A DNA stretch of 64,000 nt from JAAGZL01 sp050288625 (GCA_050288625.1 JBNKEE010000045.1:1-64000), one strand, 5' to 3'. Shown: positions 53,401 to 61,427, numbered from the stretch's first letter. A program made the numbers and translations. The notes: generated by a model from the letters alone, not told the origin.

Positions 53401-54517
53401 TCTTGAGTGGATATCTCGCTCCGATGATACTGTTGCCAGGCTGGGCGGGGACGAGTTTGTACTATTGTGGAATGACATTACATCTGATGCTGATTGTGCA
53501 CATGCATTGGATCGAGTTCTGGAAACGGTTTCCGAACCGATGGAGCTTGATGGTATGCCGGTCTCCATTTCTGCAAGTATAGGTGTGACGCTCTATCCTG
53601 ATGATGATGTTGATGCCGATACCCTATTGCGTCATGCAGATCAGGCCATGTATTCGGCGAAGCGTTTTGGCAGGAATCATTACCAGATGTTTGATATTAG
53701 GTTGGAGAGACAGATTGCTTCGCAATATGAGTTCCTGACTATGGTAGAGAGAGGTCTTGAATCAGAACAGTTTGAGCTTTACTACCAGCCTAAAGTAGAT
53801 TGCACCTCAGGAAGTCTTTATGGGTGTGAAGCACTGTTGCGCTGGAAGGATCCTGTTCTGGGATTAGTCGGCCCTTCTGAATTTCTGCCGATGATCGAAG
53901 AGGATAGTTTGGCATTCCGAGTAGGGTGTTGGGTAATAGATCATGCCGTTCAACAGGCAAGAAGCTGGAACGATAAAGGAATCACTACCCCAATAAGCAT
54001 TAACCTTTTTCCATGCCATCTTAAAAATCCATCTTTTATGGACGATGTTCATGGTGCAATCAAAAACTACTGGCCGGAGATGCCAAAGGGACGCCTTCTA
54101 ATGGAGATTGTAGAATCGTCAAATCTGGAGGAACTGGATCCGATAGAACAGGTTATCAATGAGTGTCTGACTATGGGTATAGGTTTCTCTCTTGATGACT
54201 TTGGCACTGGCTTCTCTTCCCTGGTGTATTTGCGCCGCCTTAGTATAGAGGAGTTAAAAATAGACAGATCATTCGTACGTGACATGCTCAATGATCCAGA
54301 TGACGAGGCGATTGTAGAGGGCGTGATAGGCTTGGGTAAAGCCTTTGGGCTGCGAGTGGTCGCTGAAGGCGTAGAGACTATAGATCAGATTAGACACCTC
54401 AGGGGCCTGGGTTGCTCAATAGCGCAGGGATTTGTTTTGGGGCGACCGATGTCGGTAGAGAACTTCGAAAAGTGGTATGAAGATTTTATGGTAAATGGGA
54501 AAGAAAGATGTCAATGA
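50489..54517 (+). CDS. Multi-sensor GGDEF/EAL protein (GAF-PAS-PAS-GAF-PAS-PAS-GGDEF-EAL)
   Basis: This 1342-residue cytoplasmic protein has no transmembrane helix. A GAF domain (about 20-185) is followed by PAS domains near 195-315 and 325-445, a second GAF (about 450-625), two further PAS-like domains (about 635-775 and 780-900), a GGDEF domain (about 905-1070) and an EAL domain (about 1085-1335). The GGDEF signature is intact (ARLGGDEFVLL), as is the EAL motif (EALLRW), with DDFGTGFSSL and EGVET motifs. Both c-di-GMP synthesis and breakdown are possible; which dominates cannot be told. It overlaps the hemerythrin gene by ten bases, so an oxygen- or redox-linked signal is likely. Confidence 0.95.
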   Translation: MAKRKHQKKSQNQLHRKFLAISDCNQVLLRADNEQTLLDDICHIICEDAGYGMAWVGYAEHDDAKSITVRSLAGAEKGFLSRNNLTWCDCVEGNCPCGVAVRSGKTAYMQNLCEEEGSAPCVEYAFSSGFRSAIAFPLKDDSAFTFGVLCIYSTQAEAFPPDEVELLEELAGDMAFGINSLRLRTERKEAERQLVASEQLFRTMVENSPDYIARYDRDLRRVYINPTLQKLFSEPVDRLLGKTSENSPSLIEPEYYMANIRRVIETAEECFGEVSFRDVNGDMRWASMRFAPEYDSDGMVASVLVISHDITKRKQAEDRILQSEQRLRLHAELSPLGFLEWDENFCATEWNAACEQIFGYTREEAIGRYAKDLIIPVEIHDLVDGVFHDLMDGSGGRHSINENITKDGRTITCEWFNTTLVNRDGKAIGVASICRDVTELEQAEKERQLHAEFLTNMDRVNRAIQSTSDPETMMSNVLDEVLGIFGCDRAYLLYPCDPNASTWSVPIERTRPEYPGVLEFGLDMPMNDVVTWSMDMVLGSEHPIRVGLGTEYKVAEVLQEQFSIRSFMATALYPRVDKPWQFGIHQCSHDRSWTDQEMVLFEEIGHRLSDGLSSLLTLSNLRESEERFRLVFENSPLPIQEEDYSSVKARLDEIKDVSTDDIESYLKDNPEVVKECAGLVRVVNVNQASVALHESESKEQVLHGLPQVFTSETYDAFRALLVGLADGQKDLVFESILQTLSGRCRKVNIYISVCSGYEHSLGKVLVSIIDITERKRSEERLRLAASVFASSQEGILISDADNHIIDVNPAFTRLTGYTRDEVLGKDPSMLSAGHQTREFYDEMWMAINTQGEWQGEVWNRRKSGEVYAELLSIVAVKDEGGRLQHYVGAFTDISILKEHEAELDHIAHYDMLTSVPNRRLLSDRLDQAIARAKRNGKSLAICYLDLDGFKPINDQFGHEGGDRMLVEIARRLEWISRSDDTVARLGGDEFVLLWNDITSDADCAHALDRVLETVSEPMELDGMPVSISASIGVTLYPDDDVDADTLLRHADQAMYSAKRFGRNHYQMFDIRLERQIASQYEFLTMVERGLESEQFELYYQPKVDCTSGSLYGCEALLRWKDPVLGLVGPSEFLPMIEEDSLAFRVGCWVIDHAVQQARSWNDKGITTPISINLFPCHLKNPSFMDDVHGAIKNYWPEMPKGRLLMEIVESSNLEELDPIEQVINECLTMGIGFSLDDFGTGFSSLVYLRRLSIEELKIDRSFVRDMLNDPDDEAIVEGVIGLGKAFGLRVVAEGVETIDQIRHLRGLGCSIAQGFVLGRPMSVENFEKWYEDFMVNGKERCQ

Positions 54518-54957
54518 GCAACCCCTTTAAGCCAGTCGAATGGGATGAATCAATGTCTGTCGGTATAGAGGTCATTGATAAACAGCATCGTTTTCTTGTG
54601 GATACACTGCAGGAAGCGAACGAAAAGCTGATGAATGATGAGAGCGGAGCTATGCTGCAAGATATTGCGGTAAATCTACTCCGCTACGCAATAATGCACT
54701 TTGAAGCAGAAGAAGGGCTTATGCAGCGCTACGGTTACCAAGATGCCTATCCAGAAGAGTCGCGAGAACACATTGCCCAGCATCGGGACTTTTCACGCAA
54801 AGTTGTCGCAATACGCGATCAACTGCGTGAAGGCCAAAAGGTTTCGCGCATAGATGTTCTAAATTTTCTCAACAGTTGGCTATACAATCATCTGCTTGGA
54901 ATCGATCAGCAATATGGTGAGTATTTACGGAAGTCAATGAACGAATCTGATTCATGA
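54508..54957 (+). CDS. Bacteriohemerythrin
   Basis: The 149-residue protein has the hemerythrin four-helix fold. Its di-iron ligands are in VIDKQHRFLVDTL, MHFEAEEGLM, REHIAQHRDF and LYNHLLGIDQ. It binds O2 at a non-heme di-iron centre. Overlap with the GGDEF/EAL gene shows coupled translation, so it may serve as an O2-sensing or O2-supply partner of that protein. A bidirectional terminator follows. Confidence 0.94.
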   Translation: MSMSNPFKPVEWDESMSVGIEVIDKQHRFLVDTLQEANEKLMNDESGAMLQDIAVNLLRYAIMHFEAEEGLMQRYGYQDAYPEESREHIAQHRDFSRKVVAIRDQLREGQKVSRIDVLNFLNSWLYNHLLGIDQQYGEYLRKSMNESDS

Positions 54958-55001
54958 TGATTTCGAAATACTTATTGAGTATCGTGACATCTGCTCAAAA
55001 T

Positions 55002-55035
55002 AAAAGCCCCTTGCAATAAAATGCAAAGGGCTTTT
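55002..55035. terminator. Bidirectional terminator, probably the ancestral tRNA-Leu terminator
   Basis: AAAAGCCCCTTGCA and TGCAAAGGGCTTTT form a stem with one mismatch around a six-base loop, with T residues on both strands. On the plus strand it ends the hemerythrin transcript. On the minus strand it would have ended the tRNA-Leu transcript before the island inserted, since it lies five bases beyond the distal att copy. Confidence 0.85.
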
Positions 55036-55040
55036 GTGTC

Positions 55041-55064
55041 TGGTGCCGAGGAGAGGACTTGAAC
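55041..55064. repeat. Distal attachment site: copy of the tRNA-Leu 3' end
   Basis: This 24-base segment (TGGTGCCGAGGAG at its start, GACTTGAAC at its end) is identical to 63,965-63,988, the 3' end of a tRNA-Leu gene on the minus strand. The rest of the tRNA is absent here. This is the expected product of site-specific integration at a tRNA 3' end. Confidence 0.88.
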
Positions 55065-55700
55065 TTATTATAAAATAGCTACAAAAAGCTAGTTAATACA
55101 GTAGGATACATGATTGCGTGCTTTCTGCGTTCCGCTCACGTTCCAAGCTTGATTCTCGTTAGCGACCACCTCATTTGATCCACTCTTGGCCTGAATAGCC
55201 AGGTTAACCACCGCCCCAATCATATGCAAAACCCATGATCATTTATCGATTTACGCATATAAACGGGGCATGGCTACTTAGGACCACTACCTCGATAAAC
55301 TGCTTTCCCGCGGTCAGGCATACTTCTTCGGCGCTTACGCGGCTCTGAATTGTATCGAGACATGAAGTTTGATAAACGGAGCAACGTCATACCCGTGTAG
55401 GCGGGAGAAGTGGTGCATGGAAGCACCGTTTACGAACCTAAGGATGGACAAAAGTGCGTAGCGCGTTGAACGCCCAACAGGGCGACCTGAAGGGTGAACG
55501 TAGCGAATAATCCAGTAAGCGGTTGATTTGTATGCAGGGCATAGCAACTGGGTTCCCGACTTCACGGGAACGACGCGTAAATGGGACAGCTGTGTTAAAC
55601 GGTGATGTTACCAGATGCATGAAATGTTCTACCGGATAACTTTCAAAGCGTACAGACTGCCCTTGTTTTCTTGGGTGGACGGCAATTCCATTAACTTTTG
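55065..55700. other. Gene-poor left end of the island
   Basis: There is no convincing intact gene here. From 55,270 an ATG preceded by GGGG opens a short frame, MAT-stop-DHYLDKLLSRGQAYFF, that ends at 55,365. It has the look of the start of a decayed gene, perhaps an AbiEi-like or transcription-regulator protein, but I cannot confirm the family. The stretch 55,385-55,575 is an inverted-repeat element described separately. Confidence 0.4.
55385..55575. repeat. 191-bp element with palindromic terminal inverted repeats
   Basis: The left end (CGTCATACCCGTGTAGGCGG) and the reverse complement of the right end (CGTCGTTCCCGTGAAGTCGG) agree at most positions over about 23 bases, and each end is itself a small palindrome (CCCG...CGGG). 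The interior has no long functional frame. It looks like a non-autonomous MITE-like or REP-derived element. Confidence 0.5.
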
Positions 55701-56315
55701 CTAGGATATTTTTGTAAAAACATAATATCCAAATAATTGTTCTTTACCTGCTGGCGTAATATGGGTTTCGGACCCCTCTGCAATGAGATTGAAATGGGCG
55801 CCAAGCTCTTCTTTCATCTTTTTCGAACTGTACTGAACAATATCAAGACCACTGCACTTTTTTGGTCCGCCGACAGCAAATGCAGCAATAATAACATAGC
55901 CGCCAACCCTCACGGATGACTGTAACTTCATTTTGTATTTTTGCCTATCTTTCTTGTCTGTTAGAAAATGAAATACCGCTCGATCATGCCATAGTGAATA
56001 TGTTTTTTGCGAAGAGAAGTTCGTTACATCTTCTGCTTCCCAATGGACGCACTTTGATCTTTCATCTAGTCGTTTCTTAGCCAGCTCTAGTGCATTAGAT
56101 GATAAGTCAAGAACAGTAATATTCTTAAAACCTTTTTCGATAAGATGATCAACTAATGTTGACGCACCTCCGCCAACATCAATTATATTTTCTTCTTTTT
56201 TCAAAGACAGGTTATCAATCATAGACAGGGAAACGGCAGGCTTGCTTTGATACCAGCTTACCTCTAGAGGTGATTTGTCTTTATATATATTTTCCCAGTG
56301 GCTTTTTCTACCCAT
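55701..56315 (-). CDS. SAM-dependent methyltransferase
   Basis: I take ATG 56,315 (204 residues, MGRKSHWENIY); a TTG five codons upstream is possible, but GGAACGG supports the ATG. It has class I SAM motifs IIDVGGGASTLVDHLIEKG (motif I, about 44-62), VLDLSSNALELAKKRL and WHDRAVFHFL, with a YYVFTKI end. The family resembles small-molecule methyltransferases related to thiopurine or metalloid methylation. It is visibly richer in A and T than its neighbours and the last gene of the island, so it probably came from a different source. The substrate is unknown. Confidence 0.83.
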   Translation of the reverse strand: MGRKSHWENIYKDKSPLEVSWYQSKPAVSLSMIDNLSLKKEENIIDVGGGASTLVDHLIEKGFKNITVLDLSSNALELAKKRLDERSKCVHWEAEDVTNFSSQKTYSLWHDRAVFHFLTDKKDRQKYKMKLQSSVRVGGYVIIAAFAVGGPKKCSGLDIVQYSSKKMKEELGAHFNLIAEGSETHITPAGKEQLFGYYVFTKIS

Positions 56316-56403
56316 GCTCAACCGTTCCAAAAGTTAAAGGATAAGAGATGCTTCTATTTTCAGAATCCAAAATACTCGATAAGAAAACAGGTTCAGAGTG
56401 CAA

Positions 56404-57339
56404 TTACTTCGAATCAATGCAGGGGGCTTCCCTGCACTCATTCACCTCGATCGTGACATGAGATAGCTTTGTGAACTTATCTAATAGCTGCATGTAATCA
56501 TCCGTGGATTTTGGGTAGTGTGTTACCAGCGCAATGATTGCCGCATAGTGGTTTGCACTGACTTTCCATATATGAATATCAGTTACTCTGTTGTCCGAGT
56601 CATTCTCTAGAGTTTCCTTAATCGCCTGTTGATATTCCTCATCAATGCTCGCATCCAGCAGTATCGGGCTCGTTTCCTGTAACAGACCGTATGACCAACG
56701 CGTGATGATAACCGCACCTACCATCCCCATGACCGGATCAAGCCAATTCCACCCCAAGTACTTTCCGGATAGTAATGCCGCGATGGCTAGCAAGGACGTC
56801 ATGGCATCCGCCAATACATGAAGATAGGCAGCCCGCAAATTATGGTCATGGTGATGATGGTGGTCGTGCTCGTGATGATGAGCATGATCATCTTGTAACA
56901 AAAACGCACTAATCAGATTAATCAATAGGCCCAGACTTGCAATGAAGATCGCCTGATTAAAATGGATTGTTTGCGGTTCTATTATTCTCTGTAACGATTC
57001 GATCAACATCACCAGGGCAACAACGGCCAGTGCTATGGCGCTGGCAAACCCACCCAGAACATTGACCTTGCCGGTACCGAATGCATAATTTGGGTCGTCA
57101 GCGTGTCGTCGTGCATAGCGATAGGCAAAAAGCGCAATCATGAATGCGGCCACATGCGTCCCCATATGCCAGCCGTCCGCCAGAAGCGCCATTGAGCCAT
57201 AGACGCTACCGGCGATAATCTCTACCAGCATGGTTACGGCGGTGAGGATTAGGACATATTGTGTCCGCCGTTCGCCTTTGTCATTTTGTACGGAAAAATC
57301 ATGGCTGTGTTGCCATTTCTCCAACGTATGTATATGCAT
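56404..57339 (-). CDS. Cation diffusion facilitator (DmeF-like Co/Ni/Cd/Zn exporter)
   Basis: The 311-residue protein has six transmembrane helices, with metal-site motifs LLADGWHMGTHV in helix 2 and VLADAMTSLLAI in helix 5. A His-rich cytoplasmic loop lies between helices 4 and 5 (HAHHHEHDHHHHHDHN, about 151-166), and a C-terminal CDF domain with VTDIHIWKVSANHYAAI follows. The H-x3-H pattern of helix 2 and N-terminal His residues (HIHTLEKWQHSHDF) are typical of DmeF. It exports divalent metals by proton exchange. It is co-directional with the copper genes upstream. Confidence 0.92.
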   Translation of the reverse strand: MHIHTLEKWQHSHDFSVQNDKGERRTQYVLILTAVTMLVEIIAGSVYGSMALLADGWHMGTHVAAFMIALFAYRYARRHADDPNYAFGTGKVNVLGGFASAIALAVVALVMLIESLQRIIEPQTIHFNQAIFIASLGLLINLISAFLLQDDHAHHHEHDHHHHHDHNLRAAYLHVLADAMTSLLAIAALLSGKYLGWNWLDPVMGMVGAVIITRWSYGLLQETSPILLDASIDEEYQQAIKETLENDSDNRVTDIHIWKVSANHYAAIIALVTHYPKSTDDYMQLLDKFTKLSHVTIEVNECREAPCIDSK

Positions 57340-57408
57340 CTCTGTTCCCGACTTATTTCTACAACAAAGATAGATTGTACAAGAAAACCGGATTGATATT
57401 TTTTGGCG

Positions 57409-57762
57409 CTATTTCGGAGGCTTGTTGCAGCAGGCCGGCGGTGGTGCCTTGGCGTTTTCCCGGGCGTTTTCATCTGTGTATTGATACCAACCGCCCTTCA
57501 TGCGGTCCCACCAGCTATTAGCAGGTGGAAGACCGGCATCCATCAGAGCCTGCTTAATCTCCCGGTATGACGACTGGCTGGCGTCATAGTCCACTAGGAT
57601 TTGGTGCCGGTCCAGGTCCGTAGTCACACTGTGTATGCCGGGCAGCTCACCTATGGTACCCACCACTGCAGCCGCATCCGCAGCTTGGGATAGTGCCGGT
57701 ATCTTAATGTGGCGCCTGACTACCCAGCTGTCGGTTGTTTGAGTAGTGTCTGGTGTAGGCAT
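57409..57762 (-). CDS. HMA-like protein without the CXXC motif
   Basis: The 117-residue protein has a ferredoxin-like beta-alpha-beta-beta-alpha-beta pattern of HMA domains: VVRRHIKIPALSQAADAAAV, then VTTDLDRHQILVDYD and YREIKQALMDAGLPP. The usual metal-binding MXCXXC is replaced by ALSQAAD, so it cannot bind copper in the normal way. A C-terminal tail has PPPACCNKPPK with two adjacent cysteines, which might bind metal instead. It lies 19 bases after the SHOCT gene and belongs to the copA operon. Confidence 0.7.
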   Translation of the reverse strand: MPTPDTTQTTDSWVVRRHIKIPALSQAADAAAVVGTIGELPGIHSVTTDLDRHQILVDYDASQSSYREIKQALMDAGLPPANSWWDRMKGGWYQYTDENARENAKAPPPACCNKPPK

Positions 57763-57781
57763 GGTTAACTCCAGTCTTTGC

Positions 57782-58006
57782 TTAGATGTCTAAATCTTTA
57801 CGTTTCTGTTCGAACTCTTCCTGGTCTATCTCACCTTTAGCATAGCGCTCCTGCAGGATATCCAATGCGGTTTTCTGTTTTGTCGCGGGACTGTCGCCGC
57901 CTGACGTGGCGGCCTTGACCACCCATACCACAGCAATGATTATCAGGATCCAGAACAGCCACATAAACCACCCTCCGAAACCAAACATATGTTCACCGTA
58001 CATCAT
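57782..58006 (-). CDS. SHOCT-domain small membrane protein
   Basis: The 74-residue protein has one transmembrane helix (about 12-32) and a C-terminal SHOCT motif (ALDILQERYAKGEIDQEEFE). Such small proteins are frequent beside copper ATPase genes and may regulate or anchor oligomers. It starts 10 bases after the copA stop. Confidence 0.9.
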   Translation of the reverse strand: MMYGEHMFGFGGWFMWLFWILIIIAVVWVVKAATSGGDSPATKQKTALDILQERYAKGEIDQEEFEQKRKDLDI

Positions 58007-58016
58007 TTCTCCCTCC

Positions 58017-60653
58017 TTACACCTTGACCCGTTTCAGCCTCAGGGCATTGCTGATCACGGAGACCGAACTGAAGCTCATGGCCGCTGCCGCGATGATCGG
58101 TGACAACAGCAGTCCAAACAGCGGATACAGCACACCCGCCGCCACCGGTACGCCCAGCGAATTGTAGATAAAGGCGAAGAACAGGTTCTGACGGATGTTG
58201 CGCATAGTGGCGTGGCTCAGATGACGGGCACGTACGATACCGCGCAGATCGCCCTTGACCAGGGTAACTCCGGCGCTCTCCATGGCTACATCAGTTCCCG
58301 TCCCCATAGCTATGCCTACATGAGACAGGGCCAAGGCCGGGGCGTCGTTGATGCCGTCACCTGCCATGGCCACGATGCGACCCTCTGTTTGAAGTTGCTT
58401 GACGATCTCGACCTTCCGTTCCGGCAGTACTTCCGCCTCGACCCGGTCAATGCCGAGTTGTTTGGCCACAACCTGCGCAGTGGTTCGATTGTCTCCGGTC
58501 AACATGACTACCTGCACCCCTGACTTATGCAGGTCCATGATTGCCCGTGGGGTAGAAGTCTTGACGGGATCGGCTACGCCGATAAGGCCCGCCGCCTTAC
58601 CATCAACCGCCACATACATCACCGTCTGTCCCTGGACACGACCGGCTTCCGCTTGCGCCGGCAGGTCACCGGGATCGATAGAGAGTCCCCGCAAAAGTTG
58701 TAGGTTGCCCAAGGCCACTGCTTGTCCACCTATGCTTCCCGTCACACCCTGTCCGGTGATCGATTCGAACCGATCAGCAGCAACCAGTTGCACACCCCGC
58801 TCTGCGGCGCCGCGCACGATGGCCTCGGCCAGGGGATGTTCGCTGGCCCGCTCCAGGCTGGCGGCGAGGCGCAAAACCTCATCCTCTGCGAAGCCCTGGA
58901 CAGTATGCACCCAAACTAATTGCGGTCTGCCCTCGGTCAGGGTACCGGTCTTGTCCACCACCAGGGTGTTCACCTGCTCCATGACTTCAAGCGCCTCGGC
59001 GTTCTTGATCAGCACTCCCAGGGTCGCCCCCTTGCCGGTGCCGACCATGATCGACATGGGTGTCGCCAGGCCCAATGCGCAGGGACAGGCGATAATAAGG
59101 ACAGCTACGGAATTGACAATGGCGTGGGCCAGACGTGGCTCAGGTCCGAACAGACCCCAGACAATAAGAGTGAGCAGTGCGATCAATACCACTGCAGGCA
59201 CGAAATAGCCAGCCACCACATCGGCCAGTTTCTGGATGGGCGCGCGTGAACGCTGCGCCTCGCTGACCATGCGCACGATCTGGGACAACAGGGTATCGCT
59301 TCCCACCTTCTCAGCCCGCATCAGCATGCTGCCGGTACCGTTCACTGTGGCGCCGATCAGCGCGTTGCCAGCGATCTTTTCCACCGGGATCGATTCCCCG
59401 GTGACCATTGACTCATCCACAGAGCCGCTGCCCTCGGTTACCACTCCGTCCACCGGCACCTTTTCACCCGGACGTATGCGCAGGATGTCACCCGGCATGA
59501 CCTGTTCCAGGGATATGTCTTCTTCCGTTCCATCGTCCCGCACAATACGTGCCGTATTCGGGGCCAATCCCAACAGCAGCTTGATGGCCGCGTTGGTATG
59601 ACTGCGGGCGCGCAGTTCCATTACCTGTCCCAGCAGCACCAGGGCGGTGATCATGGCGGCGGCCTCAAAATAGACCGGCACCGTTCCGCCCGCATGCAAC
59701 ATGTTGGGTGGAAAGATAGCGGGGGCCAACAAGGCAACCATGCTATAGACCCAGGCCACAGATACACCGAGACCGATCAGGGTAAACATGTTGAGATTCC
59801 AGCTTAGCACCGACTGCCAGCCACGCAGGAAAAACGGCCAACCACCCCAGAGTACCACCGGGGTAGCCAGGGCAAACTCAATCCATTGCACGGTCTGGGC
59901 AGACAGTGCTTGTGGCAGCCAGGATGGCGCCAGATCTGCCACCATGGCCAGCAGAAAGACCGGCAGGGCCAGGGCGGTGCTCACCCAGAAACGTCGGCTC
60001 ATATCGATCAGCTCGGTGTTTTCCTCTTCCAGCTCAATCGTGCGTGGCTCCAGGGCCATGCCGCACTTGGGGCAACTGCCTGGATGATCCTGCACGATCT
60101 CCGGATGCATGGGACAGGTATATTCAGTGCGGGTAGTAGCAACCGGTTCTCCCGCCGCCTCCAACGCCATACCACACTTGGGACAGGTGCCGGGATGATC
60201 CTGCTCAACACCTGGACACATGGGACAGAAGTAGAGGGCGCCGGATGCAGGTGCCGCTACCGGGGTATGCGTATGATCGCTGTGACAACAATGGGAGTGG
60301 TCAGCCTTGCTGCCATCTGCTACGTCATCGGTGTGATCATGCAAATAGCTATGTGGGTCAGACGCAAATTTATGTTGGCAATGTTCGCTGCAAAATTGAT
60401 ATTCGGTGCCATCAAACTCGAACCGATAGGCGCTATCTTCCTGCACCGTCATGCCGCATACCGGATCGATAATTACCGAAGATTTTAGATACTGCTCCGG
60501 ATGGGAGCGAAATTTATACAGACAGGAACTGCTGCAAAACCGATATTCATTATGTTTGTAGATATAACGATGGGGGTCTTCGTGGTTCACCTCCATTCCG
60601 CAGACCGGGTCGATCCAACTATCCGCTGCATGTTTTTTGGCCGGTTGTTCCAT
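58017..60653 (-). CDS. copA: CopA-type copper-translocating P1B ATPase with N-terminal YHS domains
   Basis: The 878-residue protein begins with two YHS domains (about 17-56 and 61-100, each with DPVCGM and FCSxxC motifs). A His-rich linker is followed by two heavy-metal-binding domains of the CPMCP/CPMHP...CPKCGMALE type (about 140-205). Then comes a full P1B ATPase with eight transmembrane helices. Helix 6 carries CPC (IIACPCALGLATP, about 524), with DKTGTLTEG for phosphorylation and GDGINDAPALA. CPC indicates Cu(I) or Ag(I) export. It is downstream of the MerR regulator gene and in the operon with the SHOCT and HMA-like genes. Confidence 0.96.
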   Translation of the reverse strand: MEQPAKKHAADSWIDPVCGMEVNHEDPHRYIYKHNEYRFCSSSCLYKFRSHPEQYLKSSVIIDPVCGMTVQEDSAYRFEFDGTEYQFCSEHCQHKFASDPHSYLHDHTDDVADGSKADHSHCCHSDHTHTPVAAPASGALYFCPMCPGVEQDHPGTCPKCGMALEAAGEPVATTRTEYTCPMHPEIVQDHPGSCPKCGMALEPRTIELEEENTELIDMSRRFWVSTALALPVFLLAMVADLAPSWLPQALSAQTVQWIEFALATPVVLWGGWPFFLRGWQSVLSWNLNMFTLIGLGVSVAWVYSMVALLAPAIFPPNMLHAGGTVPVYFEAAAMITALVLLGQVMELRARSHTNAAIKLLLGLAPNTARIVRDDGTEEDISLEQVMPGDILRIRPGEKVPVDGVVTEGSGSVDESMVTGESIPVEKIAGNALIGATVNGTGSMLMRAEKVGSDTLLSQIVRMVSEAQRSRAPIQKLADVVAGYFVPAVVLIALLTLIVWGLFGPEPRLAHAIVNSVAVLIIACPCALGLATPMSIMVGTGKGATLGVLIKNAEALEVMEQVNTLVVDKTGTLTEGRPQLVWVHTVQGFAEDEVLRLAASLERASEHPLAEAIVRGAAERGVQLVAADRFESITGQGVTGSIGGQAVALGNLQLLRGLSIDPGDLPAQAEAGRVQGQTVMYVAVDGKAAGLIGVADPVKTSTPRAIMDLHKSGVQVVMLTGDNRTTAQVVAKQLGIDRVEAEVLPERKVEIVKQLQTEGRIVAMAGDGINDAPALALSHVGIAMGTGTDVAMESAGVTLVKGDLRGIVRARHLSHATMRNIRQNLFFAFIYNSLGVPVAAGVLYPLFGLLLSPIIAAAAMSFSSVSVISNALRLKRVKV

Positions 60654-60663
60654 CGTTTCCTCC

Positions 60664-61113
60664 TTAATCCTCTTCGTGACAGGGTTCTACAGCCACATCG
60701 TTTTCCACCGACTCGATGAGATGGCAGACACTGTGGCCATCGGGAACGCCATTGGGCATCTGTTTCCACAGTTCCAATGCCTCCTCCATGCGGGTCTGCA
60801 ATTTCGTCATCTCCTCTATCTTGGCTCGGTTCTCCTCAATACGGTGCTGGATGATGTTGCGCACATCGTTACATGGGGACTCCCTCATATCCGCATGCTG
60901 GGTTATCTGTCTGATCTCATTCAGGGTAAACCCCAGATGCTTGGCCATACGGATGAAACGTATCCTTATCACATCCCCCGGTTCAAAAAGACGATAACCG
61001 TTCTCCTGTATTTCGGCGGCCTGGATCATGCCGATACGCACGTAGTAGCGCACCACATGAGCAGGCACGTCGCTTTGCTGGGCTAATTCGTTTACTGTCA
61101 GCATCTGAGTCAA
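60664..61113 (-). CDS. MerR-family metal-responsive regulator
   Basis: The 149-residue protein has an N-terminal MerR helix-turn-helix (TVNELAQQSDVPAHVVRYYVRIGMI), a wing and a dimer coiled coil. Cysteines lie at about residue 81 (SPCNDV), 130 (SVCHLIE) and 145 (EPCHEED), where CueR, CadR and ZntR bind metal. The His/Glu-rich tail is more like CadR/ZntR than CueR, whose site is CxxxxxxxC. It would bend the MerR-type promoter 370 bases upstream and activate this operon. The metal may be copper or a divalent ion; the pairing with CopA favours copper, the tail does not. Confidence 0.88.
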   Translation of the reverse strand: MTQMLTVNELAQQSDVPAHVVRYYVRIGMIQAAEIQENGYRLFEPGDVIRIRFIRMAKHLGFTLNEIRQITQHADMRESPCNDVRNIIQHRIEENRAKIEEMTKLQTRMEEALELWKQMPNGVPDGHSVCHLIESVENDVAVEPCHEED

Positions 61114-61136
61114 TCCTTATGTCAGATATGGCGTTT

Positions 61137-61427
61137 TCACTTATCCTTTGCATCCACTAGACGTTGCAGCAGGGCCTCAATATTTGCCATATGCGTCTCC
61201 ATCTTTTGCATATGCCCTTCCATAACTGCGTGCCTCTGCTGCATCATCCCCATCATTTGCATCATGGGCATGTTGCCTTGCTGCATTGGCATATTTCCTT
61301 GCTGACCCTGCATCATGGGCATGGAGTTAGCTCCTGCTGTCCCTGCATCTCCTGCTGAATGTGCTACTGCAGCCAATGAGACAACGGAAATCAGGGCTGT
61401 AATTATGAGCGTATTTGTGAGTTTCAT
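61137..61427 (-). CDS. Small Met-rich periplasmic protein
   Basis: The 96-residue protein has a signal peptide (about 1-25), a Met/Gln/Gly repeat (PMMQGQQGNMPMQQGNMPMM, about 37-56) and a C-terminal charged helix. Met clusters with His residues are typical of periplasmic copper(I)-binding proteins. It is the first gene after the MerR-type promoter, which supports a metal-induced metal-binding role. A direct family name is not evident. Confidence 0.75.
   Translation of the reverse strand: MKLTNTLIITALISVVSLAAVAHSAGDAGTAGANSMPMMQGQQGNMPMQQGNMPMMQMMGMMQQRHAVMEGHMQKMETHMANIEALLQRLVDAKDK

Noticed and set aside
55335..55565. Leftward frame of 76 codons
   Set aside because: It runs through the inverted-repeat element, lacks a ribosome site and reads as a by-product of the repeat.
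59886..60488. Forward frame of 200 codons inside copA
   Set aside because: It is on the opposite strand of a gene with complete P-type ATPase and YHS motifs; the frame has no recognisable domain.
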